DNA of 64,000 bases from the NCBI RefSeq assembly GCF_900109295.1, contig NZ_FOIZ01000002.1:682001-746000 (forward strand), written 5' to 3'. Within the stretch, counting starts at the first letter, position 1. Every line of letters starts with the position of its first letter. This document shows, in pieces, positions 26,774-36,390 of this stretch. The translations under genes were made by a program, and so were the position numbers. Under the pieces are notes generated by a model. The model saw only the letters and a program-made list of their open reading frames with translations. It was not told where the DNA came from and did no database searches. Source of the stretch: Cognatiyoonia koreensis. GTDB lineage: Bacteria; Pseudomonadota; Alphaproteobacteria; Rhodobacterales; Rhodobacteraceae.

Positions 26774-29718
26774 TTCAGAACCTCAGGCGCGATATCATCT
26801 GCCATCGACCACTCTCCAAAGCGCGATAGATGATCGTATTGGCTTGACTGCTTGTTGCTGAAATGCGCAAGCCGCGCCGTATAACCGGTGCCCGGATCCT
26901 GCCAGTTCCGCAAAAGTTCCAGAAATTCGGACCATACCTGATCGGCGGGGCTTTTCTCCAACGGAGCTGGTTTGATCCGCATACTGGAGTTGACCTCAAT
27001 GAAGGCAGCAGAAGCGACCTTGGCCGGGCCAAGGTCATCGAATGCACCCCGTTCGACCATCGCAGCTTCAAGCAGCAGTTGCTTGTCGAATTTCTCTTGC
27101 TGAGGGGCTGATGGCATTTCACCCGTCTTGTAGTCGTAGATGATGATATCGCCATTCTGGTCGCGATCCATGCGGTCCGCCTTTGCGATCAGACGAAATG
27201 CCGGATTGAGTATGTCGACCGCGCCATCGGCCTCGATCAGGACGAGCGAGCCAATACTCTGCCGCGCAGCCTCATCGGAAAGAAACCGTGGCGCGATACG
27301 CGTAAGCCGGGTGAGCCATTGCATCCTGACGGTTGGCCATGGGCACCGCTCTTGCAGGACCCTTTCTGTTATCGTCAGAAATGCGCGCAGTGCAGCAGGA
27401 TCTGTGGCATCAGGTCGGCTTGCAATGAACAACTCAAGAATCTTGTGGAAGACTTCACCGCGCAAAGACGGATCAGCCGTGACCTTCAGTGGATCGAGCT
27501 GTTTCAAACGCAATATCTTTTCCGCATAGATCGCAAAAGGATCGCGTATCAGCGTTTTGATGCGAGTGACGGACAGCTCTTTTGGTCGGGCGGCGACAGG
27601 CGGTTGTGGCGATGGGCGTTTGGCCTTTGGCGTCACTTGCTCCGGCACCTGAAGGGCAGCCGCTTTCGCAATCCACATTGCACCATCATCGCGCATCCGC
27701 TCAAGCAGCTCCGGCCCTCCCTGTTCTGGCAAACCAGAAAGCAGGTTCGTCAGGCGGTTCAGCCAACGCGAAGGCACAGTTTCGGAATCTGCGGAACGCA
27801 GCGCACGGGTAATCCACACTTCTTTCGCGCAGACAGCTTGTTGGTAATCATGCGCCGACAATCCAATGCGCCGCTCTGGTAACAGCAGGCCGACTGCCTG
27901 CCGCATCTGCCGGTTCAACCACGGATCAGGTGCGGGGCTTTCGGGCCAGACACCGTCGTTCAGCCCACCCAGAATCACAAGATCAGCGCCCTGAACACGC
28001 GCCTCTAAAGTACCCCAGATCAAGATGTTGGGATGACCAAGGTCACGGTCCCGGACGACACCCTGCGCCAGGACGGCATTGAACAGATGGACATAATCAA
28101 AAGTCGACAGAACGCCACCAGCGTCTGAATCTGTTTGCAGCATTGTGCAGACGCGCTGGGCTTCACGACCGGCTGTCTGCTCCCATAGCGCGCCAGCGTC
28201 ATCGCCGTCCGGCCCACGTGCAAGCCATTCGGTGCAATGGATGTGAAACGCCAACAGATCAGCCAACAGCGCTTCATCCGCCGCGGCAAGGTCGTTGATC
28301 ACATCGCCCAGCCAGTTGGCCCAAGCCAGCCGTCCGGGGTCATTTTCGCTGGTCCGCTCAGCCCAATCAACCAGTGCTGTCTTGTCAAGGATCGGGGGAC
28401 CATATCGACGTAAACGTAGCTCCAACTCGCGTGTCCGCAGCAGGTGCTGGTTGCGATCCCCGCCACCAGTATTGCAAAGCGGATGCTTGAGGACGATCAG
28501 CACCTTTTCAGCTGTTTGTTCCGTACCGATCAGATCCCCGACATGCCGCAGCAATCGGCCCGGTGCCGATTGCGCCAATGGCACACCGGCACTGTCATCC
28601 GGCGTGATATCCCAACGGTCCAGCGCAGCGGCCACCTGTCGGGTCAGCATTCTGTCCGGCGTGATCAGGGCCGCAGTTACCCCGTCTTCGGCCGCTTGAC
28701 GCAGTCGCAAGGCAATGGTTTCTGCTTCAATTCGGGGGGACGGAGCCTCGACCAGCACCATATCGCGGGTTGCCTCTGCAAGATCGTCAAGCTTGGGGCC
28801 TTCGCGCATCCAGTCGTTGGTGACAGGTGCCGGACGCAGGGACAGTGAAACAAGCTTGTTGCGGGCGTTGGAATATATCGGATCCTCCGTCCAATTAACG
28901 ACGTCCTTTGGTGTCAAAGATAGATTTTCCAGAAGTGTCTTGAACCGGTACTGCGGGTGATCTTCACCACTTCCTTGCTTTCCAAGACTATCCCACGCGC
29001 TTTCCGGCATGATGCTGTCAAATCCTGGCAGAACAAGCGCACCTTGCGGCAGCCGCGCCACCGCCTGCATCAATAGTCCCGTTGCGCCGCGCGAACCTGT
29101 CGATCCAGCGACAATAATCGGATGGGTCGGGGGAGATATGCGCCAGCTTTCCACCAGCTGTTCAATCACGAGCCGCTGTCGCGCTTCCTTGTCAGGGGCG
29201 ACGGCAATGGCGCTAAAGAACGGACCAAGAATATTGAGAAACTTCAAGGCGCGCTGCCAGTGACCAGACTGGTCTGACACGTCCAGATTCTGCAGAGTTT
29301 CGGGATTGACGCCTTCGCCCTGCATTTCGTCCATCAACGTCGCAAGACTGTCCGCCAGATCATATAGTGCCGCGCGCGGTGCCAGATCGGGCTCCTTATC
29401 CAGAAGCGCAGAAATCACACCGATCAACTCCAACCGGCGACGCAATGACGACACAGGCAAAGGAATGCCGGATGCCTGCGCATCAAACGCCAGATCGGTA
29501 ACAAGGCGCACGCGGGGCAAAAGACGGGCCAGACCGTCATCGAAAATGCTGCGGATGCGCCTTTGCATCCGGGCGGTGTTCACGAAAATCTCTGTGCGGG
29601 CGATATCAACGACCGACATATTTCGGAACCGGGCATGAAGTCCGGCGACAAGCTCGTTCCCGAAATCCGCACCGGGTGGCAGGCCAAAGACCCGCGGCTG
29701 ATCTGTCGATTCAAACAT
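26770..29718 (-). CDS. addB: Double-strand break repair protein AddB
   Basis: 982 aa from ATG 29718. It is the second subunit of AddAB, with a degenerate helicase part and its own nuclease domain. Seen: N-terminal VFGLPPGADFGNELVAGL, an internal AGSTGSRGATGLLM loop near residue 233, and a C-terminal PD-(D/E)XK nuclease with IIYDYKTGEMP. I saw no obvious four-cysteine iron-sulfur set like that of Bacillus AddB. The frame stays open upstream to 29844 inside murU, but the ATGTTTGA overlap with the murU stop marks the start. Confidence 0.93.
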   Translation of the reverse strand: MFESTDQPRVFGLPPGADFGNELVAGLHARFRNMSVVDIARTEIFVNTARMQRRIRSIFDDGLARLLPRVRLVTDLAFDAQASGIPLPVSSLRRRLELIGVISALLDKEPDLAPRAALYDLADSLATLMDEMQGEGVNPETLQNLDVSDQSGHWQRALKFLNILGPFFSAIAVAPDKEARQRLVIEQLVESWRISPPTHPIIVAGSTGSRGATGLLMQAVARLPQGALVLPGFDSIMPESAWDSLGKQGSGEDHPQYRFKTLLENLSLTPKDVVNWTEDPIYSNARNKLVSLSLRPAPVTNDWMREGPKLDDLAEATRDMVLVEAPSPRIEAETIALRLRQAAEDGVTAALITPDRMLTRQVAAALDRWDITPDDSAGVPLAQSAPGRLLRHVGDLIGTEQTAEKVLIVLKHPLCNTGGGDRNQHLLRTRELELRLRRYGPPILDKTALVDWAERTSENDPGRLAWANWLGDVINDLAAADEALLADLLAFHIHCTEWLARGPDGDDAGALWEQTAGREAQRVCTMLQTDSDAGGVLSTFDYVHLFNAVLAQGVVRDRDLGHPNILIWGTLEARVQGADLVILGGLNDGVWPESPAPDPWLNRQMRQAVGLLLPERRIGLSAHDYQQAVCAKEVWITRALRSADSETVPSRWLNRLTNLLSGLPEQGGPELLERMRDDGAMWIAKAAALQVPEQVTPKAKRPSPQPPVAARPKELSVTRIKTLIRDPFAIYAEKILRLKQLDPLKVTADPSLRGEVFHKILELFIASRPDATDPAALRAFLTITERVLQERCPWPTVRMQWLTRLTRIAPRFLSDEAARQSIGSLVLIEADGAVDILNPAFRLIAKADRMDRDQNGDIIIYDYKTGEMPSAPQQEKFDKQLLLEAAMVERGAFDDLGPAKVASAAFIEVNSSMRIKPAPLEKSPADQVWSEFLELLRNWQDPGTGYTARLAHFSNKQSSQYDHLSRFGEWSMADDIAPEVLK

Positions 29719-30400
29719 CTGCAGATTGCGCCAGCAGCCTGGTGGCAAGCGGAATACTCTCGGGCCGCCCCACGTCGCACCACTCACCGTCGTAGATGCA
29801 GCCAAACACACTTTGCCGTTGGATGAGCTTGTCCCAGATGACATTCATTGAAAAACAGCTGTCGGCCACTTCGTCCAGAATTGCGGGCCTGATAATCTGG
29901 AGTCCGGAATAGATCATCTTCGTGCCGCGCGTAAGGCGGCCAGTGTCGCACAGTTCGAAATCGCCCTTCCCGATGTGCCCGTGTGTCTTGGCCATCGGCA
30001 AAAGAAGAAGCAATGCGTCCATTTCTGGGTCCCAGGCATTCAGGATTTCCACAATCGGGTTCCGACCCGACCAGACCGCATCCGTATTCATCGTGATGAT
30101 AGGCCCGCCCCCCAAAAGCGGCAACGCATGCCGCAGCCCGCCACCTGTTTCACGCAACATGTCTGTTTCGTCCGAGATGATGACGGTGCTGTCACGCAAA
30201 TGATCGCGGATCATCTCCGCCTTGTAATGGACGTTGACGACCCGGCGCTTGATCGCGGAAATATGCGTGAGGTCCAGCGTCCGATCAAGCAATGTGCGCC
30301 CCGCAACGTCGACCAACGGCTTCGGGCAATCAGCGACCAGCGGCCCCATGCGCGTGCCAAGACCGGCGGCAAACAACAGGATAGAGGTTGGGGCGGTCAT
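29711..30400 (-). CDS. murU: MurNAc-1-phosphate uridylyltransferase MurU-like nucleotidyltransferase
   Basis: 229 aa. It transfers UMP to MurNAc-1-phosphate, giving UDP-MurNAc directly from recycled cell wall and bypassing MurA. The nucleotidyltransferase loop AAGLGTRMGPL lies near residues 11-21, followed by KPLVDVAGRTLLDR, MNTDAVW (metal-binding Asp) and EWCDVGRPE near the end. It lies directly after amgK (ATGA overlap), the arrangement of the AmgK-MurU recycling pathway. Without that neighbour it could be called only a sugar-phosphate nucleotidyltransferase. Confidence 0.85.
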   Translation of the reverse strand: MTAPTSILLFAAGLGTRMGPLVADCPKPLVDVAGRTLLDRTLDLTHISAIKRRVVNVHYKAEMIRDHLRDSTVIISDETDMLRETGGGLRHALPLLGGGPIITMNTDAVWSGRNPIVEILNAWDPEMDALLLLLPMAKTHGHIGKGDFELCDTGRLTRGTKMIYSGLQIIRPAILDEVADSCFSMNVIWDKLIQRQSVFGCIYDGEWCDVGRPESIPLATRLLAQSADV

Positions 30401-31374
30401 TCTGTCCAGGCCATGATTATCGGGTCCGTTGGTTCTGGTAAGCGGTCGCGCAACACCGCGTTCAGTCGATGAAGTGCGGGATGCTGAAGGTCCTGCATGA
30501 CATGGGACCAGACGCGCGGCAACATCTGCACATAACGGCGCTTACCCTGCATTCGGATAAGGCGCGCGAACACCCCCAGAATGCGAAGATTGCGCTGTAC
30601 TGACAGGCAGGCAACTGCTGCGGAAACGGTGCCCTCATCCTGTTGCGTATATTTCGCAAAATACGCAATCACCTCTTTCACTGTATCTTCGCTGACATCG
30701 CGCCGTGCATCCCGCAATAACGAAGCAAGATCATACCCGTCCGGTGCCAAAAACGCGTCCTGAAAGTCCAATAATCCCACACGCTGAAGTCCTCTGTATT
30801 CGGGTCGCCAGATCAGGTTTTCAGCATGATAGTCACGCAACGCCAAGATGTTTGGAGGGCCGCACAGATCGCGCAGATGCGCAGCCATTTCCTTGGCCAT
30901 TTCATCTGCCAAAGCGGGATCATTGACATAGAACTCGCAAGTGATGCGGGTCATTTCGCCGCCGACATCCGGATTCATTGTCACCGAAGGCGGTGCATCC
31001 AATTCGCGAAGCCTAATGAGCACATCAGTGGCGGCTTCATAGAGCCCCGGTTCCTGCGATGGATCTTTTTGCAATGCACGGGCAAAGTCAGTTCGACCAA
31101 GATCCTCGAGAACCAGAAAGCCGTTTTCCAAGTTAGATTTGTAGATTTTCGGTGCAGCGAGACCGGCGCTTTCAAGGTAGTTGGCGATATGGCAGAACGG
31201 CTCGATATCCTCGCCCGTTTCCGGAGGTGCGTCCATCACCATGACCGCCTGTGTGTCATGTGTCAGTCGCAGATAACGTCTGGAAGAAGCATCCGCCGCG
31301 ATAGGGGCCTGATCCCAGTCCTCCCAGACTGTTCCCCCAAGGAATATGCGCAGCAGTTCATGGCGATCAGGCAT
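30397..31374 (-). CDS. amgK: Anomeric MurNAc/GlcNAc kinase AmgK-like (aminoglycoside phosphotransferase family)
   Basis: 325 aa from ATG 31374 (an ATG three codons earlier at 31383 is possible). AmgK phosphorylates the anomeric carbon of MurNAc. The APH kinase fold shows FLVLEDLG in the hinge, a catalytic loop LRDYHAENLIW near 185-195 (a variant of the usual HxDxxxxN) and the metal-binding LLDFQDAF. The N-terminus with DASSRRYLRLT is typical. The start overlaps the tsaE stop by 8 bases, and murU follows directly. Confidence 0.86.
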   Translation of the reverse strand: MPDRHELLRIFLGGTVWEDWDQAPIAADASSRRYLRLTHDTQAVMVMDAPPETGEDIEPFCHIANYLESAGLAAPKIYKSNLENGFLVLEDLGRTDFARALQKDPSQEPGLYEAATDVLIRLRELDAPPSVTMNPDVGGEMTRITCEFYVNDPALADEMAKEMAAHLRDLCGPPNILALRDYHAENLIWRPEYRGLQRVGLLDFQDAFLAPDGYDLASLLRDARRDVSEDTVKEVIAYFAKYTQQDEGTVSAAVACLSVQRNLRILGVFARLIRMQGKRRYVQMLPRVWSHVMQDLQHPALHRLNAVLRDRLPEPTDPIIMAWTE

Positions 31375-31831
31375 GAAGCGCATTCATACGTGTCGCCCAT
31401 TCAGCATTCCCGCGAATTGTTACACGGTGGCCAGTGTCGGTCGCTTCAAACGCCAGGTTCAAGGCATTTGCAGGTGCGAGGGAACCAAGTCGATCCGGCC
31501 ATTCGATCAAGCATATCGCGTCGGAAAAGGCCTCTTCCAACCCCAGTTCCAGCACATCATCAGGGTGCGAGAGCCGATAAAGATCACAATGCCAGATATC
31601 CCCGTCCGGATGCGGATAGGTCTGCACAAGCGTGAATGTCGGTGAAGGAATATCTTCGCGCGTGTGCGTACGGGCACGGATCAAGGCGCGACAGAAAAAC
31701 GATTTTCCAGCACCGACGGGTCCGGACAACAACAACACGTCACCCACCTGCAACAGCGGGGCAAGCCCGCCAGCAAGGTTGCGGGTCGCGTCTTCGGTGG
31801 GCAAATCAAGGCAAAATGGATCGGACAGCAT
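31367..31831 (-). CDS. tsaE: tRNA threonylcarbamoyladenosine synthesis ATPase TsaE
   Basis: 154 aa. TsaE is the small ATPase that works with TsaD and TsaB to make t6A37 in tRNA. Walker A is LSGPVGAGKSFFCRALI near 35-51, then PSPTFTLVQTY and a Walker B-like CDLYRL followed by EAFSDAICLIEWPD. tsaD lies 10 kb away at 41.4 kb. It sits between the PAS protein and amgK, all in one direction. Confidence 0.94.
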   Translation of the reverse strand: MLSDPFCLDLPTEDATRNLAGGLAPLLQVGDVLLLSGPVGAGKSFFCRALIRARTHTREDIPSPTFTLVQTYPHPDGDIWHCDLYRLSHPDDVLELGLEEAFSDAICLIEWPDRLGSLAPANALNLAFEATDTGHRVTIRGNAEWATRMNALHA

Positions 31832-31871
31832 GGCGCAAGATTATGGACTTGGCGACAAGCCGCAAGCGCAA

Positions 31872-33491
31872 TCAGACCTTTCGCTGTTGCAGCGCAAAAT
31901 CCGGCGCGGTCAGCTTTTCCAGTGTTAATGAACGAGTCGTCCGCGGTGTGAACTTCACCATCGTCATGCTGCCTTTAAGCGGCGTGACGCTGCAAGCGAC
32001 TTGCCGCCCGTCTTTCAGCACAACGGTTTCTGACCATGCCTCGCGCTCTGACAAACTGCCGGCAAAAGACTCGATACGCCGCCAGACTGCACTCGAAACA
32101 CAGCCCGATTTCCACTGTCGCAGCGCGATCCTGAGGTCATAGGCAATTGAGTCAGGCGTAACATCATCGGCCCACATTTCACTGTAGGCAACGTTCGAGA
32201 TTACGAGCGATTGCGAGGCGGAGAATACAGCGATTGCATCTGGCATGCTGTCGATCACAGCTTGACTGGTTTCGATTTCAGACCGGAACCGGCGGGTCAA
32301 AGAAATTTCGGCTGTGATGTCCTCGAACAGAAACGCCAGTGCGCCACCCGGATGCGGTTTACCGGTCACACGATAGGTCTGTCCGTCAGGCATGTCCCAG
32401 TTTTCGACGTACGTCCCTTGCTGTGCTGCCGTTTCGAGTGCCGAGAACTGTTCCCGGAACGAAGAATAATCCTTTGGCTCTGGCAGTTTACGCATCTCGC
32501 GCAACTGATCGAGAACGATCTCGATAGACGGGCGCCCGACAAGAAAACTGGCTGGCAATCCGGTCAGATCGCCAAAAGCGGGGTTGTAGCTGGCCAACCT
32601 GCGTTTGCGATCAAAAACGGCAAGTCCGATCGACAGCTGCGCAAATGTGTTCGAAATCGTGGTGACAAATGCCTTCTGTGACTCCTCCGCGCGCATGATC
32701 TCGTTTGCGTCAATTGCATAGTGTAGAGCCCCGTTCGCCGTTGGCATCGACGTCACATTGAACCAATGCTCCGCCTCCTCTCCATGAAGCTGGAGCGATC
32801 TACGTTTTGTCAGGGGCAAAGCGTCATGTGCGATGGGAAAAGGAGCATCCGAAAACAGGCGCTTTTTGGGCCATGCCTGACCTATGTTCTCATCGGCTCG
32901 AACATGTAGATCCGCATATCGCAGATAGGTCGCGTTGGCCCAGACGACCTGCCCTTCATTGTTTTCCTGCCAGATCAGCTGTGGTGCATTCTGGCAAATA
33001 GTTTTGTGAGTCTCTGCCTCCTTGCGAAATGCGTCCTCTTCCAGCTCTTTGTAGCGCAATGTGGCGTCTACATGCTGTGCGCTATCAAGTGTCAGGCGAA
33101 GGCGTGGTCCATCACGCAAAAGCCGCACAGAAAGTGTTTCATCGTCCGGGTGAACGATGTTTTGCGCGCCGTTCGATGACATTTCCGCGATTGCAACAGG
33201 AAGTGAGGGGAACAAGGGCGCAAGAAACCCAACCAACGCATCAAATTCGGATTCATTAGTTGGCATTCTGTCAACGATCGTCTGCGCCGCAGGGGTCGCG
33301 TCAATCAGGGTCTGTCCTTCAAATAGAAAGACCGGAAGATTTGGAACAGCGCGTGCCTCCCGCGTAAGCGCATGACCATGTGAACGCTGAAATGCAAAAC
33401 GGTATAAAAGCAACGCCAAACCGATCGCCATGAAGACGACAATAAGCAACTGAAGAGTCTCACCCAATACCATTTGAAGCGCCCTATCCAT
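31872..33491 (-). CDS. Membrane-anchored multi-PAS protein without a recognised output domain
   Basis: 539 aa. One N-terminal membrane helix (about 11-31, LQLLIVVFMAIGLALLLYRF), then several PAS-like segments: about 165-260 (QLIWQENNEGQVVWANATYL), 285-390 (AQLSIGLAVFDRKRRLASYNPAFGDLTGLP) and 410-500 (SMPDAIAVFSASQSLVISNVAYSEMW). It ends about 40 residues later without a kinase H-box, HATPase, GGDEF or EAL domain. It lies 48 bases downstream of regB on the same strand, so it may sense signals for, or interact with, that pathway; this is inference. Confidence 0.8.
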   Translation of the reverse strand: MDRALQMVLGETLQLLIVVFMAIGLALLLYRFAFQRSHGHALTREARAVPNLPVFLFEGQTLIDATPAAQTIVDRMPTNESEFDALVGFLAPLFPSLPVAIAEMSSNGAQNIVHPDDETLSVRLLRDGPRLRLTLDSAQHVDATLRYKELEEDAFRKEAETHKTICQNAPQLIWQENNEGQVVWANATYLRYADLHVRADENIGQAWPKKRLFSDAPFPIAHDALPLTKRRSLQLHGEEAEHWFNVTSMPTANGALHYAIDANEIMRAEESQKAFVTTISNTFAQLSIGLAVFDRKRRLASYNPAFGDLTGLPASFLVGRPSIEIVLDQLREMRKLPEPKDYSSFREQFSALETAAQQGTYVENWDMPDGQTYRVTGKPHPGGALAFLFEDITAEISLTRRFRSEIETSQAVIDSMPDAIAVFSASQSLVISNVAYSEMWADDVTPDSIAYDLRIALRQWKSGCVSSAVWRRIESFAGSLSEREAWSETVVLKDGRQVACSVTPLKGSMTMVKFTPRTTRSLTLEKLTAPDFALQQRKV

Positions 33492-33539
33492 CGAAAGCAG
33501 AATGGCGGGAGAAGGTTAATGAGCTATTAAATAGAAGGG

Positions 33540-34937
33540 CTAAGACGTGATCGGCTGGTTTTTACCCAATGGTTTGCCGGCCTGCGCATGATGATTATCT
33601 ACCACTACGCGCGGCCAATTAACCGAAACAATTGCACCGCCGGTCGCCTGTCCAGCCCAACCCGATCGCCCGTGGCGTCGGCCATTCGTGAAAGAAATGC
33701 GCGCACCAGAGCGTTCGAGCAGTGTCTTGGCAATGAAAAGGCCCAGACCCATGCCTTCGTATCCAGGACGGCGCGACCCATCCAAAGACACCCGACGGCG
33801 GCGCACGAAAGGGTCGCCGATACGTCCGATGACAGATTGCGGAAAGCCTGGACCGTCGTCCGCAATCTGCACACTGATTTCATCGTCTGACCAGTTCACG
33901 TCGATTTCGACCCGCTGTTCAGAAAAATCGACAGCGTTCTGGATCAGATTGCGCAACCCGTGAATGATTTCCGGCCTGCGCGTAATCACCGGCTGCGAAT
34001 GATCATCCGACCCTTTTGGCGCGATATCAAAAAGCACTTGCTTACCGCGGCTCAGATGTGGCTCCGCAGCTTCGCGCACAACGGTTTCAAGCGGCGCGGT
34101 GCGTAGATGCAAATCGTCCTTTCCGGCCCGGCCCATGGAATGAAGGATTTCGCGGCACCGGTCTGCCTGCTGGCGGATCAGCGCGGCATCTTCCCGCTGG
34201 TCTGGCATGTCGTCCAGTTCTTCCATCAGCTCTGCGCTAACCAGCTTGATCGTCGCAAGGGGCGTCCCGAGTTCGTGCGCCGCCGCCGCGACAACACCCC
34301 CCAGATCGGTCAGTTTTTGTTCACGGGCCAATGCAAGTTGTGTGGCGACCAAAGCCTCGCGCATGGTGTGCATTTCGGTCGTGACTTGCCGCGCATAGAT
34401 CGCAAGAAAGACAACGCCGATCACTAGAGAAACCCAAAACCCAAGCTGAAAGACGGGTGGCAAGGTCAATATCTCGCCGCTGCTTGTCACAAGTGGGATG
34501 TGCACGCGTGCGATGATGGAAATCAGGGCAATTGCAATGACGCCAACGACGATCATGCTGCGGAGTTTCAATACAGTCGCGGCGATCGTAACCGGTGCAA
34601 GGATCAACAGGGCGAACGGATTGTTCAAACCGCCGGTCAGGAAAAGCAGCAGCCCCAACTGCACCACGTCGAATATCAGCATCATCATGGTTTCGCGTTC
34701 GGACAGCCGCTTGTTTTCGGGATAAAGCGAACTTGAAAACAGATTTGCTATAACGGCGCTGCCGATGATTAGTGCAGCAGAGCCGATTTCGATCTCAAGG
34801 TTATAGATGCGTGCAGCCACAAGAATCGCAATGATCTGCCCGCTGATCGCAAACCAGCGCAGGACGACAAGCGTCCGCAACCGCACCCAGTCGCTGCGGT
34901 GCTGTTCTGCAAACATATGCAATTCGGAACCGGCCAT
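33540..34937 (-). CDS. regB: Redox-responsive sensor histidine kinase RegB/PrrB/ActS
   Basis: 465 aa. It is the global redox kinase that phosphorylates RegA. Six hydrophobic segments fill about residues 22-180, with the quinone-site signature GGLNNPF at 102-108. The H-box AAAAHELGTPLATIK places the phospho-His at 221, and the redox cysteine lies at 261 (ADRCREIL); both match the RegB family. HATPase motifs are NLIQNAVDFS, IADDGPGFP and GMGLGLFIAKTLLE. It is divergent from regA. The senC/prrC gene normally between them is missing. Confidence 0.94.
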   Translation of the reverse strand: MAGSELHMFAEQHRSDWVRLRTLVVLRWFAISGQIIAILVAARIYNLEIEIGSAALIIGSAVIANLFSSSLYPENKRLSERETMMMLIFDVVQLGLLLFLTGGLNNPFALLILAPVTIAATVLKLRSMIVVGVIAIALISIIARVHIPLVTSSGEILTLPPVFQLGFWVSLVIGVVFLAIYARQVTTEMHTMREALVATQLALAREQKLTDLGGVVAAAAHELGTPLATIKLVSAELMEELDDMPDQREDAALIRQQADRCREILHSMGRAGKDDLHLRTAPLETVVREAAEPHLSRGKQVLFDIAPKGSDDHSQPVITRRPEIIHGLRNLIQNAVDFSEQRVEIDVNWSDDEISVQIADDGPGFPQSVIGRIGDPFVRRRRVSLDGSRRPGYEGMGLGLFIAKTLLERSGARISFTNGRRHGRSGWAGQATGGAIVSVNWPRVVVDNHHAQAGKPLGKNQPITS

Positions 34938-35208
34938 CGTATGTCTTCCGTTCTCCCGCTGCGGACTCCTAAAGTGTTAAATGGGGACCGCCCCCGGATC
35001 AATGCGACCAACTCAACCTGTGTTGAAGGTATGCCGCCAGCCGCTGATTGCCATCCCATGGACAGCAAACCGTTCTTCCTGGTCTCTGATCTTGACGTGG
35101 TTTGCCAGAAAGACCTGTCCGCAAGTGACAGATTTCAAGCATCTTGTCCGGTTTGACCCTTGCAGATGGCAAGCTATCTCAAGCTTGAACCTAATAAGGA
35201 CAAAGGCA

Positions 35209-35760
35209 ATGGATATCGCCAACATTGATCTCGGAGTAGACCCGTCGCTGCTATTGGTTGACGACGACGAAGCGTTTCTAAAACGGCTTGCGAAAGCTAT
35301 GGAAAAGCGTGGCTTTTCTGTTGAAACAGCAGAGACAGTCGCAGGTGGTAAGGCAATTGCGACAGCACGCCCACCAGCTTATGCCGTTGTCGACCTGCGG
35401 CTTGAGGACGGTAATGGTCTCGACGTGGTCGAGGTTCTGCGCGAACGCCGTCCCGATAGCCGTATCGTTGTGCTTACAGGCTACGGGGCCATTGCAACGG
35501 CAGTTGCGGCTGTAAAGATCGGTGCCACTGATTATCTGGCAAAACCAGCTGACGCGACAGATGTGACAAACGCTCTTCTGGCGCAAAAAGACGAACTGCC
35601 ACCGCCCCCTGAGAACCCGATGAGTGCAGACCGCGTTCGGTGGGAGCATATTCAAAGGGTCTACGAGCTATGTGATCGTAACGTGTCGGAAACTGCGCGG
35701 CGGTTGAATATGCACCGTCGGACATTGCAGCGCATTTTGGCAAAACGCAGCCCGCGCTAG
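35209..35760 (+). CDS. regA: Redox response regulator RegA/PrrA/ActR
   Basis: 183 aa from ATG 35209, with AAGGACAAAGG upstream. RegA controls energy metabolism genes (photosynthesis, CO2 and N2 fixation, respiration) in relatives. The receiver domain has the acidic pair VDDDE near 18-21, phospho-Asp 62 in VVDLRLEDGNG and Lys112 in YLAKPAD. A Pro-rich linker (ELPPPPENP) leads to a Fis-type helix-turn-helix NVSETARRLNMHRRTLQRIL, which is nearly invariant in the family. A 271-base gap to divergent regB holds no gene that I can support. Confidence 0.94.
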   Translation: MDIANIDLGVDPSLLLVDDDEAFLKRLAKAMEKRGFSVETAETVAGGKAIATARPPAYAVVDLRLEDGNGLDVVEVLRERRPDSRIVVLTGYGAIATAVAAVKIGATDYLAKPADATDVTNALLAQKDELPPPPENPMSADRVRWEHIQRVYELCDRNVSETARRLNMHRRTLQRILAKRSPR

Positions 35761-35799
35761 AAACCGACAACCGTCCTGCTGGCTACATGAAGCGACCTG

Positions 35800-36390
35800 T
35801 CAAAGCTGCGCCATCAGTGCGCTGTGACGACGAGTGAAGTCTTCACGCACGTCAACCGGTGGCCGTAGCCGAATAGGGAACTGGTCAGTGAACACGGGGT
35901 CGAATTTGCCGAAAAAGCGGTTCGCTTCAGCGTGCGAAAAACCGGCGATCTGAGTCGCTTCAAGCCATGCAGATATCTTGTCAGCCTGCTTGATCTGTTT
36001 CTTGATCCGAACGGGGATTTGCGCGGGCAGGCCGAAACGCAAATGAATGGCCGCAGTCAAGCGATCGTCAAGTTCACCGTATCCTGAACCAACGGCAGCC
36101 TTAACCGGGCTGATCATATCGCCGATCACGTACTCGGGCGCGTCGTGCAAAAGCGCGGCCAAGCGCCATTTCACAGGTGCACTTGGCTGACATGCCTGAA
36201 AAATCTGTTCGACAAGCAAGGAATGTTCCGCAACGGAATACGCGAAATCACCATTGGTTTGACCATTCCAGCGGGCCACAAAGGCCAGACCATGCGCGAT
36301 ATCCTCGATCTCGATATCCATCGGAGTCGGATCAAGTAGGTCAAGACGTCGACCCGAAAGCATCCGTTGCCAAGCGCGTGGTTGTTTCAT
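35800..36390 (-). CDS. HD-domain phosphohydrolase (YfbR-like)
   Basis: 196 aa. HD motif: AEHSLLVEQIF (first His), ALLHDAPEYVIGD (HD pair near 81-82) and a later Asp in KQADKISAWLEA. This is the pattern of 5'-deoxynucleotidase YfbR and related metal-dependent phosphohydrolases; the N-terminus with RRLDLLDPTPMDIEIEDIAHGLAFVARW is typical of roseobacter homologues. The substrate is not certain. It converges on regA with a 39-base gap and is divergent from ahcY. Confidence 0.82.
   Translation of the reverse strand: MKQPRAWQRMLSGRRLDLLDPTPMDIEIEDIAHGLAFVARWNGQTNGDFAYSVAEHSLLVEQIFQACQPSAPVKWRLAALLHDAPEYVIGDMISPVKAAVGSGYGELDDRLTAAIHLRFGLPAQIPVRIKKQIKQADKISAWLEATQIAGFSHAEANRFFGKFDPVFTDQFPIRLRPPVDVREDFTRRHSALMAQL

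Noticed and set aside
34938..35208. Remnant of senC between regB and regA
   Set aside because: No stretch reads as a SenC/Sco-like peptide in any frame; open frames here are short and without family motifs.
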